In this document: one piece after another, positions 7,297-14,285 of the stretch
How the letters are laid out: the number at the start of each line of letters is the position of its first letter
Numbering within the stretch: position 1 is the first letter of the stretch
Source of the DNA: Longimicrobiaceae bacterium
GTDB taxonomy: Bacteria > Gemmatimonadota > Gemmatimonadetes > Longimicrobiales > Longimicrobiaceae
Length of the DNA: 14,905 bases
Assembly: GCA_030146875.1 (NCBI GenBank)
Contig: JASLAX010000212.1
Location: 1 to 14,905 of the forward strand
Reading direction: 5' to 3'
Notes under the pieces: generated by a model
Database searches by the model: none
Told to the model about the DNA's origin: nothing
Seen by the model: only the letters and a program-made list of their open reading frames with translations
Translations under genes and position numbers: made by a program

Positions 7297-7332
7297 CGGC
7301 CCTGCGCGCGCGAGGACGAGGTCCTTGCGCGA

Positions 7333-7374
7333 GCCGCCGTACGCACCCGAGGTTGGGAGCGTACGGCGGCTTTT
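7333..7374 (+). terminator. Rho-independent terminator
   Basis: GCCGCCGTACGC at 7333-7344 pairs exactly with 7359-7370 around a 14-base loop and is followed by TTTT at 7371-7374. It lies 36 bases after the DUF1579 stop codon and before a new ribosome site at about 7385. Confidence 0.85.
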
Positions 7375-7392
7375 CCCCCTCCACGGAGGACC

Positions 7393-7647
7393 GTGGTCCG
7401 CTCGCCCCGTCTGCCGCTCCTGCCGCTCCTGCTGCTCCTGCTGTTCCTGCTGATCCCCCTCCCCATGCTCGTCGGCTGCCGGGCGGCGGGCGCCGCTCAG
7501 CCGGGGATGGGGCCCACGCGCGCTGGCCACGCTCGCTGCGGGCATGGCGCCGTGCACCTGGTGCGCCGGGGCGGCGCCGGGGGGATCGCCGGCCTGGCGT
7601 ACACCGTCCAGCGGACCGGCTGTCCGCCCGCTCCTCCCGACCGCTAG
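7393..7647 (+). CDS. Small Leu-rich lipoprotein (84 aa), unknown function
   Basis: Starts at GTG 7393 behind GGAGGA. The N-terminus is a very long Leu-run signal sequence (LPLLPLLLLLLFLLIPLPM at 7-25) ending in the lipobox LVGC with Cys29 as the likely lipidated residue. The mature part is about 55 residues, Gly/Ala/Arg-rich, with two further Cys (48 and 77). Third codon positions are mostly G/C, which supports coding. It ends 12 bases before the AAC(6')-like gene, so the two are probably co-transcribed. No family recognised. The Leu run comes from tandem CTG/CTC/CCG codons. Confidence 0.55.
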   Translation: MVRSPRLPLLPLLLLLLFLLIPLPMLVGCRAAGAAQPGMGPTRAGHARCGHGAVHLVRRGGAGGIAGLAYTVQRTGCPPAPPDR

Positions 7648-7659
7648 CCCGGATCCCCG

Positions 7660-8127
7660 ATGCCCGAGCCGTCGAACAGCGTACGACCCGTGGGGGCGGA
7701 GGACGGGTCCGAGTGGATCCGCCTGCTCCGGGGCCTGTATCCCCACGTGCCCGACGAGGAGCACGTCACCGTGGTGGAGATGTTCCTGGCCGGCGAGCGG
7801 TCGGGCTACCCCAGCCTTGCGACGGTGTTCGTGAGCCCGCGCGAGGAAGGCGGGCTGAACGGGTTCCTGGAGCTGTCCGTGCGCGACTACGCGGAGGGGT
7901 GCGACGGGCCGGTGCCGCACGTGGAGAGCTGGTACGTCGATCCCGACGCGCGGCGGTTGGGGGTCGGCCACGCGCTGCTCGCCGCGGCGGAGGAGTGGGC
8001 GCGCGCGCACGGCTACCGCGAGCTGGCGTCCGACACGGAGCTGGACAACGCGGTGAGCGAGCGGGCGCACCGCGCCTACGGCTTCGACGAGGTCGAGCGC
8101 GCCATCCACTTCCGCAAGGCGCTGTAG
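7660..8127 (+). CDS. Aminoglycoside 6'-N-acetyltransferase-like GNAT, AAC(6')
   Basis: A 155-aa GNAT acetyltransferase that closely follows the AAC(6')-I plan. It shows VRDYAEGCDGPVPHVESWYV at 74-93 (family pattern R-DYV-GC--SPV--LEG), the acetyl-CoA motif RRLGVGHALL at 98-107, then EEWARAHGYRELASDT at 111-126, the DNAVSERAH region at 129-137, and GFDEVERAIHFRKAL at 141-155. This matches from memory the C-terminal half of AAC(6')-Iaa/Iy of Salmonella, including ASDT, the S-x3-H of DNAVSERAH and the ending F-RK. Such enzymes use acetyl-CoA to acetylate the 6'-amino group of kanamycin-type aminoglycosides; chromosomal members are often cryptic and may have another native substrate. No integron, transposase or other resistance gene is near, so it looks native. 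Resistance activity is inferred. Confidence 0.75.
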   Translation: MPEPSNSVRPVGAEDGSEWIRLLRGLYPHVPDEEHVTVVEMFLAGERSGYPSLATVFVSPREEGGLNGFLELSVRDYAEGCDGPVPHVESWYVDPDARRLGVGHALLAAAEEWARAHGYRELASDTELDNAVSERAHRAYGFDEVERAIHFRKAL

Positions 8128-8141
8128 ACCGCCGTCCGCGG

Positions 8142-8287
8142 ATGCACTCGCCGGCCTCCGCTCCACCCTCTCGCGAGCGCCTCGCCCTCTTCCGGCGCGC
8201 GCTGGACGGGCTGCGCGGCGAGGCGCCGTGGGGGCTCACGGCGGGGAAGGGGACGGACTGCTGGCGCACCATCGCGACGCCAGGTAG
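8142..8287 (+). other. Possible small or broken ORF
   Basis: From an ATG at 8142 the first 46 or so codons have the G/C-ending bias of real genes and an amphipathic stretch (RERLALFRRALDGLRGEAPW), but after about 8278 the bias is lost. The same frame stays open only by running into the next lipoprotein gene. A one-base shift at about 8270-8278 would reach TAG at 8285-8287, giving a 48-residue protein. It may be a decayed or frameshifted small gene. I cannot identify a family. Confidence 0.2.
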
Positions 8288-8320
8288 TCCCCGCCTCCGC
8301 CCTCCCACGACCGAGGACGT

Positions 8321-8839
8321 ATGCGCGGCCTCTCCGGCCCGATCGCCATCCTCTCCGTCCTGGTCCTCCTCTCCGGCTGCTCGGCGGAGCGGAGCGAGGG
8401 GCGCTTCCGCGTGCTCGCGAGCTTCGCGGTCACGGACACGACGCCGGAGGTGGTGCGCGACCTCGCGTCCGGCCTGCGGGTGCGGGTCCGGCGCGAGGGA
8501 GGACTCGACGCGCAGCTCGGCTGGGCGGTCGAGGTGACGAGGACGGGGATGGAGGGTGCGCCGGACCTGCTGTACCACAGCTCCACCTGGCGCGGCCCCT
8601 ACCCGTCGCACCTGCTCGCCTGGAGCGTGGCGGACCACCGCTATCCCGCGGAGAGGATCCTGCCCGTGCACGGCCACCCGTACGAGCTGCGCCTGCGCTG
8701 CATCCGGTGCCGCACCGTGGGCGGGGGAGAGGCGGCGCGCTTCACCTCCGGCACGGTGGAGGTCTCCGCGCGCCGCGTCCGCACCCCCTTCCCCCCGGCC
8801 GACTCCGCCGAGGGCACCGTCGTCCGGGGCGGGGGCTGA
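8321..8839 (+). CDS. Lipoprotein, unknown function
   Basis: A 172-aa lipoprotein. The signal region GPIAILSVLVLL is followed by the lipobox LSGC, with Cys20 the expected lipidated residue. The mature part is beta-rich with alternating charged and hydrophobic residues (FRVLASFAVTD, LRVRVRREGG, LGWAVEVTRTG) and has a CIRC pair at about 127-130. A late Pro-rich tail follows. It starts at ATG 8321 behind GAGGA. Its stop codon overlaps the start of the next GNAT gene (TGATG), showing translational coupling. No known domain recognised. Confidence 0.7.
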   Translation: MRGLSGPIAILSVLVLLSGCSAERSEGRFRVLASFAVTDTTPEVVRDLASGLRVRVRREGGLDAQLGWAVEVTRTGMEGAPDLLYHSSTWRGPYPSHLLAWSVADHRYPAERILPVHGHPYELRLRCIRCRTVGGGEAARFTSGTVEVSARRVRTPFPPADSAEGTVVRGGG

Positions 8840-9453
8840 TGCGGAGGCCGCTCGCCGTCGTCCTCCGCTTCCTGCGCGGCCTGCGGCGCCCCTCGCGGGC
8901 CGCCAACGAGCGCCGCCTTCGCGCCCGCGGCGAGGATCCCGCGACCTCGCTCCGCATCCGCGGCCTGGCGCTGGACGACGTTCCCGCGCTCTCCCGCCTC
9001 CACGCGCGGCTCTGGGCCGACACGTACCCCGGCGTGCGCCATCCGCCCACCGCGGAGCTGCGCGAGCGGCAGTGGCGCAAGGCGTTCGCGGAGGAGGACG
9101 GGTGGTTCTGCTTCGTGGTGGAGCGGACCGACGGCGCGCTGGTGGGGTTCGCGAAGGGGGAGCGGTTCAGGAGCGCCGACCTGCCCGTCTACGCCGGACA
9201 GCTCTCCAAGATCTACCTGGACGCCGGGTACCAGCGGCTGGGCATCGGGCGGAGGCTGATGGGCCGCGTGGCGCGGAGGTTCCTGGAGGAGGGCGTGACG
9301 TCCATGGTGCTCTTCGCCGACGCGGCCAACCCCTCGTGCGGCTTCTACGAGGCGATGGGCGGGGAGCGGGTGCGCGAGCCGGACGGCAGGCGCAGCGACT
9401 CCACCTACGGGTGGAGGGACCTGCGTGCGCTGGCGGAGGCGTGTGGGGGCTGA
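8839..9453 (+). CDS. GNAT family N-acetyltransferase
   Basis: A 204-aa GNAT enzyme. After an Arg-rich N-terminus of about 35 residues comes the usual IRGLALDDVPALSRLHARLW at 40-59, a Trp-Tyr lead (WADTYPG at 59-65), strand LVGFAKGERF at 101-110, the acetyl-CoA loop YQRLGIGRRLMGRVARRFLE at 131-150, and the late NPSCGFYEAMG at 164-174 with Tyr170 in the usual general-acid position. Close relatives are annotated only as GNAT, so the acceptor is unknown. The start codon overlaps the stop of the upstream lipoprotein by one base, so the two genes are coupled. The 35-residue basic start is unusual for the family; no alternative ATG sits nearer the domain. Confidence 0.85.
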   Translation: MRRPLAVVLRFLRGLRRPSRAANERRLRARGEDPATSLRIRGLALDDVPALSRLHARLWADTYPGVRHPPTAELRERQWRKAFAEEDGWFCFVVERTDGALVGFAKGERFRSADLPVYAGQLSKIYLDAGYQRLGIGRRLMGRVARRFLEEGVTSMVLFADAANPSCGFYEAMGGERVREPDGRRSDSTYGWRDLRALAEACGG

Positions 9454-9561
9454 CTGATGAGGGGGGCGGAGGGGCGGAGGGGCGGCCGGGAAGGGTCGCC
9501 CCCGTCGGCTCCGGTACGCGAAGTGCGGGCCCGGTGACGTCCCCGCAACGGGAGGACGACC

Positions 9562-9741
9562 ATGGACGGCTCACCGCAGGACCGCGACGCGCTCCCGCCC
9601 GCGGAGTCGGCGACGGCCCGTACCCGGGCGGCGGTGGAGGCGGCGCGCGAGCTGCGCCGCTCCGCGAAGGTGCTCGTGCAGCGGGCGCGGGTCCTCTGCG
9701 GGCCGGGGTCCGCCCCGCAGCCGCGAGATCCCCGGCCGTAG
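9562..9741 (+). CDS. Small helical protein (59 aa), unknown function
   Basis: A 59-aa Arg/Ala-rich protein. Residues 17-45 form one long basic helix (TARTRAAVEAARELRRSAKV) followed by a Pro-rich tail. The ATG is 12 bases after a clear GGGAGG ribosome site, and codon third positions are mostly G/C, which supports it as a real gene. It lies in the gap between the GNAT gene and a membrane protein. No family recognised; the basic helix could contact nucleic acid or membrane, but there is no direct evidence. Confidence 0.5.
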   Translation: MDGSPQDRDALPPAESATARTRAAVEAARELRRSAKVLVQRARVLCGPGSAPQPRDPRP

Positions 9742-9847
9742 CGGAAGCGCCCCCTCCGGAAGTCCGACGCCGGCGCACGGCCGCTCGGGACCCCGAGCGT
9801 CGCGGCTTCCCCGTCCACGGCCTACCCACCGGCACCGCCGCCTGCAC

Positions 9848-10417
9848 GTGAGCCGATTCGAGTACCTGCTCGCCTTCGTCTCCATCCTGATCGGGCTCTC
9901 GGTCGCGGACCTGGCGTCCAGCCTGCACAGGCTGCTCCGGGCGCGGCGCCGCGTCCGCTGGGACTGGCTGCCGCTGCTGGCGTCGCTGGTGGTGCTGATG
10001 CTGGTGCTGCAGTTCTGGTGGGGGTTCTTCCGGATGGGCCAGATGGAGGTGTGGGGCCGGTTCGCGGCGTTCCTCACCATCACCATCTCCCTGATCGTCC
10101 TGTACCTGCTCGCCTCCGCCGCCCTCCCCGACGAGGTGCCCGAGGCGGGGCTGGACCTGCGCGAGTACTACGCCGGGAACGCGCGGTACTTCTGGACCCT
10201 CTTCGCCCTCTCCGCCCTGATCCCCACCGGGATCGCCACCGCCCTGCGCGCGGACCCCGTCTCCCTGCCCAGCGCCGTGCAGGCCCTTCCGAACCTCGTG
10301 GTCGCCGGCATCGTGCTGTCCCTGGGGATGGTGAAGCGCCGCGCGTACCACGTGGTGATCGTGGTGCTGCTCTTCGCCTTCCTGGCGGCCAACCTCTCGG
10401 GCCTGACGCTGGGCTGA
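9848..10417 (+). CDS. Integral membrane protein, six predicted helices
   Basis: A 189-aa hydrophobic protein starting at GTG 9848. Predicted helices lie at about 5-27, 41-62, 72-93, 113-133, 148-163 and 167-186. Between helix 1 and 2 is a very basic loop (HRLLRARRRVRWDW), and between 3 and 4 an acidic loop (PDEVPEAGLDLREYY), so the N-terminus probably faces outward. Proteins beginning M-x-FEYLLAFVSILIGLSVADL are a common uncharacterised bacterial family. No catalytic motif is seen. It precedes the M23-like gene by 27 bases, and the two may be co-transcribed. There is no strong ribosome site before the GTG. Confidence 0.75.
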   Translation: MSRFEYLLAFVSILIGLSVADLASSLHRLLRARRRVRWDWLPLLASLVVLMLVLQFWWGFFRMGQMEVWGRFAAFLTITISLIVLYLLASAALPDEVPEAGLDLREYYAGNARYFWTLFALSALIPTGIATALRADPVSLPSAVQALPNLVVAGIVLSLGMVKRRAYHVVIVVLLFAFLAANLSGLTLG

Positions 10418-10444
10418 CGCGGGCGATCGACAGGGGGTAGACGT

Positions 10445-11140
10445 ATGCTCGACCTTTCCGGCGCCGCGGTGGTCGACTTCCCGCTCCGCGGGGAGTGGAG
10501 GGCCATCCAGACCCCCGCCGAGCGGGTCCCCAGCCACGGCACCGACTTCTTCGCGCAGCGGTACGCGCTGGACCTGGTCCGCATGGACAAGTCCGGCACC
10601 TGGTACTACCCGGGCGGCACGCGCGCCCTGCTCCGCCACCTCAGCGTCGGCATCCCCGCGCGCGCCTTCCACGGCTGGGACCAGCCGGTGCGCGCCGTCT
10701 CTCCCGGGCGCGTGCTCGCCGTGGGCGAGGGCTGGCCGGACCGCGACCCCGTCCGCCTGCTCCCCGAGCTGCTCCGCACCACCCTCGTCCCGCCCCGCCT
10801 CTCCGTCCCCGGGGACCACCGCCCGCTGGCCGGCAACCACGCGATCGTGCAGGGCGCCGAGGGCGTTGCTCTCTACGCGCACCTCCGCGCCGGCAGCGTC
10901 ACCGTCGTCCCCGGCCAGCGCGTGGCCGCGGGCGAGGTGCTGGGCACGGTGGGCAACTCCGGCAACTCCACCATGCCGCACCTGCACTTCCACCTGATGG
11001 ACGGGCCGGACCCGCTCACCGCCGCCGGGCTCCTCGTCGCCTTCCGCGGCTACGAGCGGTGGACGGAGGGCGGGTGGGAGCCGGTGGAGCGAGGGGTCCC
11101 CGGCGCGCTGGAGCGCGTCCGGTGCGTGCCGGCGCACTGA
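10445..11140 (+). CDS. M23 (LytM-type) metallopeptidase-like protein
   Basis: A 231-aa protein with an M23 fold in the second half. The zinc-site motifs are His31 and Asp43 (SHGTDFFAQRYALDL at 30-44), the conserved YAHL with His146, and PHLHFHL with His179 and His181. The beta core reads NHAIVQGAEGVALYAHLRAG, then PGQRVAAGEVLGTVGNSGNS. Family members cleave peptidoglycan cross-bridges or act as inactive activators. Odd features: no signal peptide or membrane helix is seen, although peptidoglycan lies outside the cytoplasm, and a region at about 58-130 separates the zinc ligands. Export by another route, or a non-peptidoglycan role, is possible. The ATG at 10445 lies 27 bases after the membrane gene. 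Confidence 0.8.
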   Translation: MLDLSGAAVVDFPLRGEWRAIQTPAERVPSHGTDFFAQRYALDLVRMDKSGTWYYPGGTRALLRHLSVGIPARAFHGWDQPVRAVSPGRVLAVGEGWPDRDPVRLLPELLRTTLVPPRLSVPGDHRPLAGNHAIVQGAEGVALYAHLRAGSVTVVPGQRVAAGEVLGTVGNSGNSTMPHLHFHLMDGPDPLTAAGLLVAFRGYERWTEGGWEPVERGVPGALERVRCVPAH

Positions 11141-11157
11141 GCCGCCCCGCCGTCGCG

Positions 11158-11426
11158 GCGCGCGGTGGGAAGATCTGCGCGGGCAGCACGTTCAGCGGCT
11201 CGAACGACTGCGTGACGCGGGAGAAGATGCGGCGCAGGTCGGCGAGCACGCGCGGGGAGAACTGGTAGACCAGGAACGCGCCGCCGGGTCGCAGCGCGGC
11301 GTGCGTGCTGCGCAGGATCTCCTCGCGCTGCGGCTCGGGGATCGTGCTGAAGGGGATGCCGGAGATCACGCAGTCCGCCCCGGCCAGGCCGCGCTCGCGG
11401 AGCACGTTCCCCGCCTCCGCCGTGGA
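11158..11426 (-). pseudogene. Remnant of a SAM-dependent (phospholipid-type) methyltransferase
   Basis: On the minus strand the frame reads VLRERGLAGADCVISGIPFS, then PEPQREEILRSTHAALRPGG, AFLVYQFSPRVLADLRRIFS and SFEPLNVLPAQIFPP. This is the C-terminal half of class I methyltransferases of the phospholipid N-methyltransferase (PmtA-like) type: ISGIPFS is the substrate/SAM motif and LRPGGAFLVYQFSP a late strand. The N-terminal SAM-binding motif I is missing: upstream in the same frame a stop codon (TGA, 11429-11427) appears right before the similarity starts, with no start codon available. At the other end the similarity stops near 11158, and the frame runs on antisense into the M23 gene without a proper stop. 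So it is a truncated fragment, lying opposite to its neighbours. Confidence 0.75.
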
Positions 11427-11448
11427 TCAGGGAGCCCGGCATCCTGGG

Positions 11449-11592
11449 ATGACGGAAGAAGTTGCTGCCGCCGAGGGGGCGCTGAAGACCGCGCACCTGG
11501 CCGCCCTGCGCGCCGTGCTGGACACCGCGACCGATCCGGCCCGGCGCGGCGTGCTGGAGGCCGCCATCCGCCAGGTGGAGGCGGCGCCGTAG
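11449..11592 (+). CDS. Small helical protein (47 aa), unknown function
   Basis: A 47-aa Ala/Glu-rich protein, mostly one or two helices (EEVAAAEGALKTAHLAALRA and RRGVLEAAIRQVEA). Codon third positions are almost all G/C. It lies directly after the methyltransferase remnant and is followed by a hairpin at 11618. The ribosome site is weak, so I am only moderately sure that it is expressed. No family recognised. Confidence 0.45.
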   Translation: MTEEVAAAEGALKTAHLAALRAVLDTATDPARRGVLEAAIRQVEAAP

Positions 11593-11617
11593 CTCGGCGC
11601 CGCCCGGTGGACGGAGA

Positions 11618-11648
11618 GGGGCCCGCCGCGACGTCCGCGGCGGGGCCC
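11618..11648 (+). terminator. Hairpin after the 47-aa gene
   Basis: CCCGCCGCG at 11622-11630 pairs with CGCGGCGGG at 11636-11644, and three more GC pairs form past a one-base bulge. It begins about 25 bases after the stop codon. There is no T-tract, so its effectiveness as a terminator is uncertain. Confidence 0.45.
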
Positions 11649-11716
11649 GTCTCGTGCTGGAGGGGACGGCCGGAGCCGCGTCGCAATGGACCCGCCCTTT
11701 TCCCGGAGGCCCCGCC

Positions 11717-12201
11717 ATGAGCCCGTACCGCAGGTTCGCCGTTCCGCTCGCCCTGGCCGCCGCGCTGCAGGGGTGCGCCACCGCCGGCACCACCCCCGTC
11801 GTGGACCCCGTCGCCGCGGGCACCACCACCGGGATCGCCGTGCCCGGCGAGCTGCTCTCGTCCCACGGCGGCTACCTGGCGGCGTGGAACGCCGACGACC
11901 CCGCGCGACTCGCCGAGTTCTTCGTGCCGGACGCGCACGTGGTGGCGGGCCCCGACAGCTTCCACGGGCAGGCGCAGATCACCCGGTGGCTGTCGCGGAC
12001 GCTCCCCGTCATGAGCGACGTGGAGGCGCGGCCCGACGCCTTCACCCGCGTGGGCGAGGAGATCTCGGAGCGCGGGAGCGTGCGCTACACCGTCTCGCCC
12101 CCGGGCGGGATGCCCGCCTCGCAGACCGGCAGCTACACCACGGTGTGGACGCGGGGCTCGGACGGCGCTGGCGGGTCCGCTCCTTCACCATCGTCACGTA
12201 G
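11717..12201 (+). pseudogene. SnoaL/DUF4440-like lipoprotein, frameshifted near the 3' end
   Basis: The reading frame from ATG 11717 gives a lipoprotein signal (VPLALAAALQGC, Cys20) and a SnoaL-like NTF2-fold domain: LLSSHGGYLAAWNADDPARL, then EFFVPDAHVVAGPDSFHG, AQITRWLSRTL and YTTVWTRGSDG. After 12160 the frame loses its pattern and stays open to 12559, antisense to the next gene. In the frame one base back, RWRVRSFTIVT followed by TAG at 12199-12201 gives exactly the expected last strand of this family. A single G missing from GACGGCGCTGG at 12161-12171 (GACGGGCGCTGG expected) would restore a 161-aa protein. It is either a genuine null mutation or a sequencing/assembly error. The ribosome site GGAGG is good. 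Confidence 0.75.
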
Positions 12202-12223
12202 GCGAGGTCCGCGAGAGGGGGAA

Positions 12224-12267
12224 GACGAGGAAGGCCCCGGGGAGCGTTCCCCGGGGCCTTCCTCGTC
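12224..12267. terminator. Perfect 20-bp hairpin between convergent genes (bidirectional terminator)
   Basis: GACGAGGAAGGCCCCGGGGA at 12224-12243 pairs exactly with 12248-12267 around a GCGT loop. It lies 22 bases after the SnoaL stop and 15 bases beyond the LVIVD gene's stop on the other strand, so it serves both directions. Neither side has a good U-run. Confidence 0.75.
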
Positions 12268-12282
12268 GTCGCCGGCCGGCGT

Positions 12283-14229
12283 CTACCTGGCCAGGTCGCG
12301 CACCGCGGCCGCCAGCATCCGCACCTTCGCCGCGTCGGGCGAGCGGGCGGCGTCGGGGCCGAGCTGGGTCGCCAGCGTGTTCAGCGCCGTGCGCCGCGCG
12401 GCGCCGGTCGCGCGCTCCGCCCGGGTGAGGGCCGCGCGCACCGCGGTCACCCGCGCGGCGGGCAGCGCGTTGCCGCGCTCGAGCTGGTCCACGTACGCCC
12501 GCGCCACCGCGAAGCTCGCCGGCCACTCGAACTTCGGCTGGCCCTGCGCGTTCAGGTAGTCCAGGCGCACCGACTTCGCCGCGTCGATCTCGTTCTGCGA
12601 GAGCCACGGGCTGGGGGTGAGCTCCAGGACGTCCAGTCCGCGCGCGATCTCGGACGAGACGATCACGCCGTTGTACCAGTACGCCGACCACGAGCCGCCC
12701 GCGCCGATGCGGGTGGAGTCCGACGGGCCGCGGTCGAAGAAGGCGATCTCGCGCGGGCGCGCCGCGTCGGTGAAGTCGAAGACCGAGATGCCGCCCTGGT
12801 ACCACGCCTGCACCATCACGTCGCGGCCGGGGATGGGGATCAGCGAGCCGTTGTGGGCCACGCAGTTCTCCTGGGCCGTCTGCGCCGCGGGGAGCTTGTA
12901 GTAGCTCCGGAACTGCATCTGCCGGTTCTGCACGGCGAAGATGGCGTTCGCCCCCCACTCGCGCCGGTCCGTGGCGCGGCACTTGGCCTGCCCGCCGCCG
13001 CCCCACTCGTCGCTGAACAGGATCTTGGACCCGTCGTTGCTGAACGTGGCCGAGTGCCAGTAGGCGAAGTTGGAGTCCGCCACCGCCGCGATGCGCCGCG
13101 GGTTCACCGGGTCGCTGATGTCCAGCAGGAAGCCGTAGCCCTCGCACGCGCCGCCGCCCAGGCCGATGGCCGGGTACACGGTGATGTCGTGGCACTGCGT
13201 GGGGCCGGGGCGCGGGCCCGGGGCCGGGGCGAACATCCGGTCCACGATGCCCTGCACCTCCTCGCGCAGCTTGGCGCTGTCCGCCGCCGTGGGCGCGCCG
13301 GTGCCGCCGCGGGCGCGGACCAGCGAGTCCAGCATGGGGTTCACGAAGTTGTCCGGCAGCACGTTCTCCACCCCGAACGCACGGGCGGTGAAGCGGCCGC
13401 GGGCGCGGGCCTCGGCCGCGCGGCGGGCGGCGGCGGCCACGTCCTCGGGGGCCTCGCCGTGCTCCGGCGCCTCCACCAGGTCGTTGAAGATGCGCGGCGA
13501 GGAGACGATGGCCGCCGCGGCGGGGTTCGCCAGCGGCACCTTGATCACCTCGATGCGGAAGAGCGCCGTGTTGGGGTTCTGCGTGGGCAGCCCGCGCTCG
13601 CACCCCGGGAGCTCGTTGGGGGAGCGGACCCCCGCCGAGCCCGAGATGTAGACGTAGACGTTCTCCTTGTCCTTCGGGTCGACCAGCACCGTGTGCGTGT
13701 GCGAGCCGCGGCACGTCTGCACGTTGCCCACGTTCCGCGGGTTGGCCATGTCGCTGATGTCGAAGATGCGCAGGCCGCGCAGGCGGTCCGCGCTCACCGT
13801 GTCGCGCACGCCCTGGGTGCCGCAGTCCAGGCGCCCGCTCAGCCCCTCGCCGGAGATGAAGAGCAGGTTCTTGCACACCGACACGTCGCTCTGCGAGGCG
13901 GGGCAGACGTAGCCGCGCGTGAGCGTGGGGCGGGCGGGGTTGGAGATGTCCCAGACCTGCCAGCCGTTGTAGTTGCCCTGGATGGCGTACTTGCCGGTGA
14001 ACGCCAGGTCCGAGTTGGTGGCGCCCACGAACCCCTCGGCCGAGGGGCTGTTGGAGAGCAGGCGCAGGTTCCAGATGGCCTGGCCCGCGTCGGCCATCCC
14101 GGCGCGCAGGCCCACGCGCGGGTCGGGGGTGGGCGGGGAGGCGCCCTGCGCGCCGGCGGCACCGGCGCCGAGCGCCAGGGCCAGGGTGAGCAGCCCGCCT
14201 GCGCGGCGGGCCCGGGAAAGACGTGACAT
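12283..14229 (-). CDS. Secreted LVIVD-repeat beta-propeller protein
   Basis: A 648-aa exported protein. Residues 1-28 are a signal peptide (basic SRARRAGG, core LLTLALALGAGAAG, cleavage after AQG or nearby). LVIVD-type blades appear as QVWDISNPARPTL at 91-103, LRIFDISDMANPRNVG at 153-168, FLLDISDPVNPRRI at 367-380 and ISVFDFTDAARPREIAFFD at 481-499, with a last blade at about 530. A helical insertion at about 255-345 (ARRAAEARARGRF and SAKLREEVQGIVDRMF) interrupts the propeller. His residues recur at similar blade positions (177, 179, 347, 392, 459), and nine Cys occur. A helical tail follows from about 565. The function is unknown; metal binding is inferred only. ATG 14229 has an AGGAAG site. 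It lies 56 bases after the DUF305 gene, probably in one operon. Confidence 0.85.
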   Translation of the reverse strand: MSRLSRARRAGGLLTLALALGAGAAGAQGASPPTPDPRVGLRAGMADAGQAIWNLRLLSNSPSAEGFVGATNSDLAFTGKYAIQGNYNGWQVWDISNPARPTLTRGYVCPASQSDVSVCKNLLFISGEGLSGRLDCGTQGVRDTVSADRLRGLRIFDISDMANPRNVGNVQTCRGSHTHTVLVDPKDKENVYVYISGSAGVRSPNELPGCERGLPTQNPNTALFRIEVIKVPLANPAAAAIVSSPRIFNDLVEAPEHGEAPEDVAAAARRAAEARARGRFTARAFGVENVLPDNFVNPMLDSLVRARGGTGAPTAADSAKLREEVQGIVDRMFAPAPGPRPGPTQCHDITVYPAIGLGGGACEGYGFLLDISDPVNPRRIAAVADSNFAYWHSATFSNDGSKILFSDEWGGGGQAKCRATDRREWGANAIFAVQNRQMQFRSYYKLPAAQTAQENCVAHNGSLIPIPGRDVMVQAWYQGGISVFDFTDAARPREIAFFDRGPSDSTRIGAGGSWSAYWYNGVIVSSEIARGLDVLELTPSPWLSQNEIDAAKSVRLDYLNAQGQPKFEWPASFAVARAYVDQLERGNALPAARVTAVRAALTRAERATGAARRTALNTLATQLGPDAARSPDAAKVRMLAAAVRDLAR

Positions 14230-14285
14230 CGTCGCTTCCTTTGGATGGGTGGTGTGCCGCGGGCGGACCCGCGGCGGCGGGGCGG

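Noticed and set aside
7399..7458. Tandem CTG/CTC/CCG codons as a possible repeat element
   Set aside because: The repeat encodes the Leu-rich core of a lipoprotein signal peptide and is explained by that.
7660..8127. Recently acquired resistance cassette around the AAC(6')-like gene
   Set aside because: No transposase, integrase, attC-like hairpin or change in base composition is seen next to it.
5002..8166. Minus-strand open frame of 1054 codons
   Set aside because: It lies antisense to the dehydrogenase, methyltransferase, DUF1579 and AAC(6')-like genes, with no recognisable domain; it is a composition artefact.
11440..11451. Short palindrome CATCCTGGGATG at the start of the 47-aa gene as an operator
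   Set aside because: The arms are only five bases, and such a match occurs often by chance.
12853..14226. Plus-strand open frame of 457 codons opposite the LVIVD gene
   Set aside because: Val/Arg/Ala/Gly-rich with no domain, and fully antisense to a gene with a signal peptide and propeller blades.
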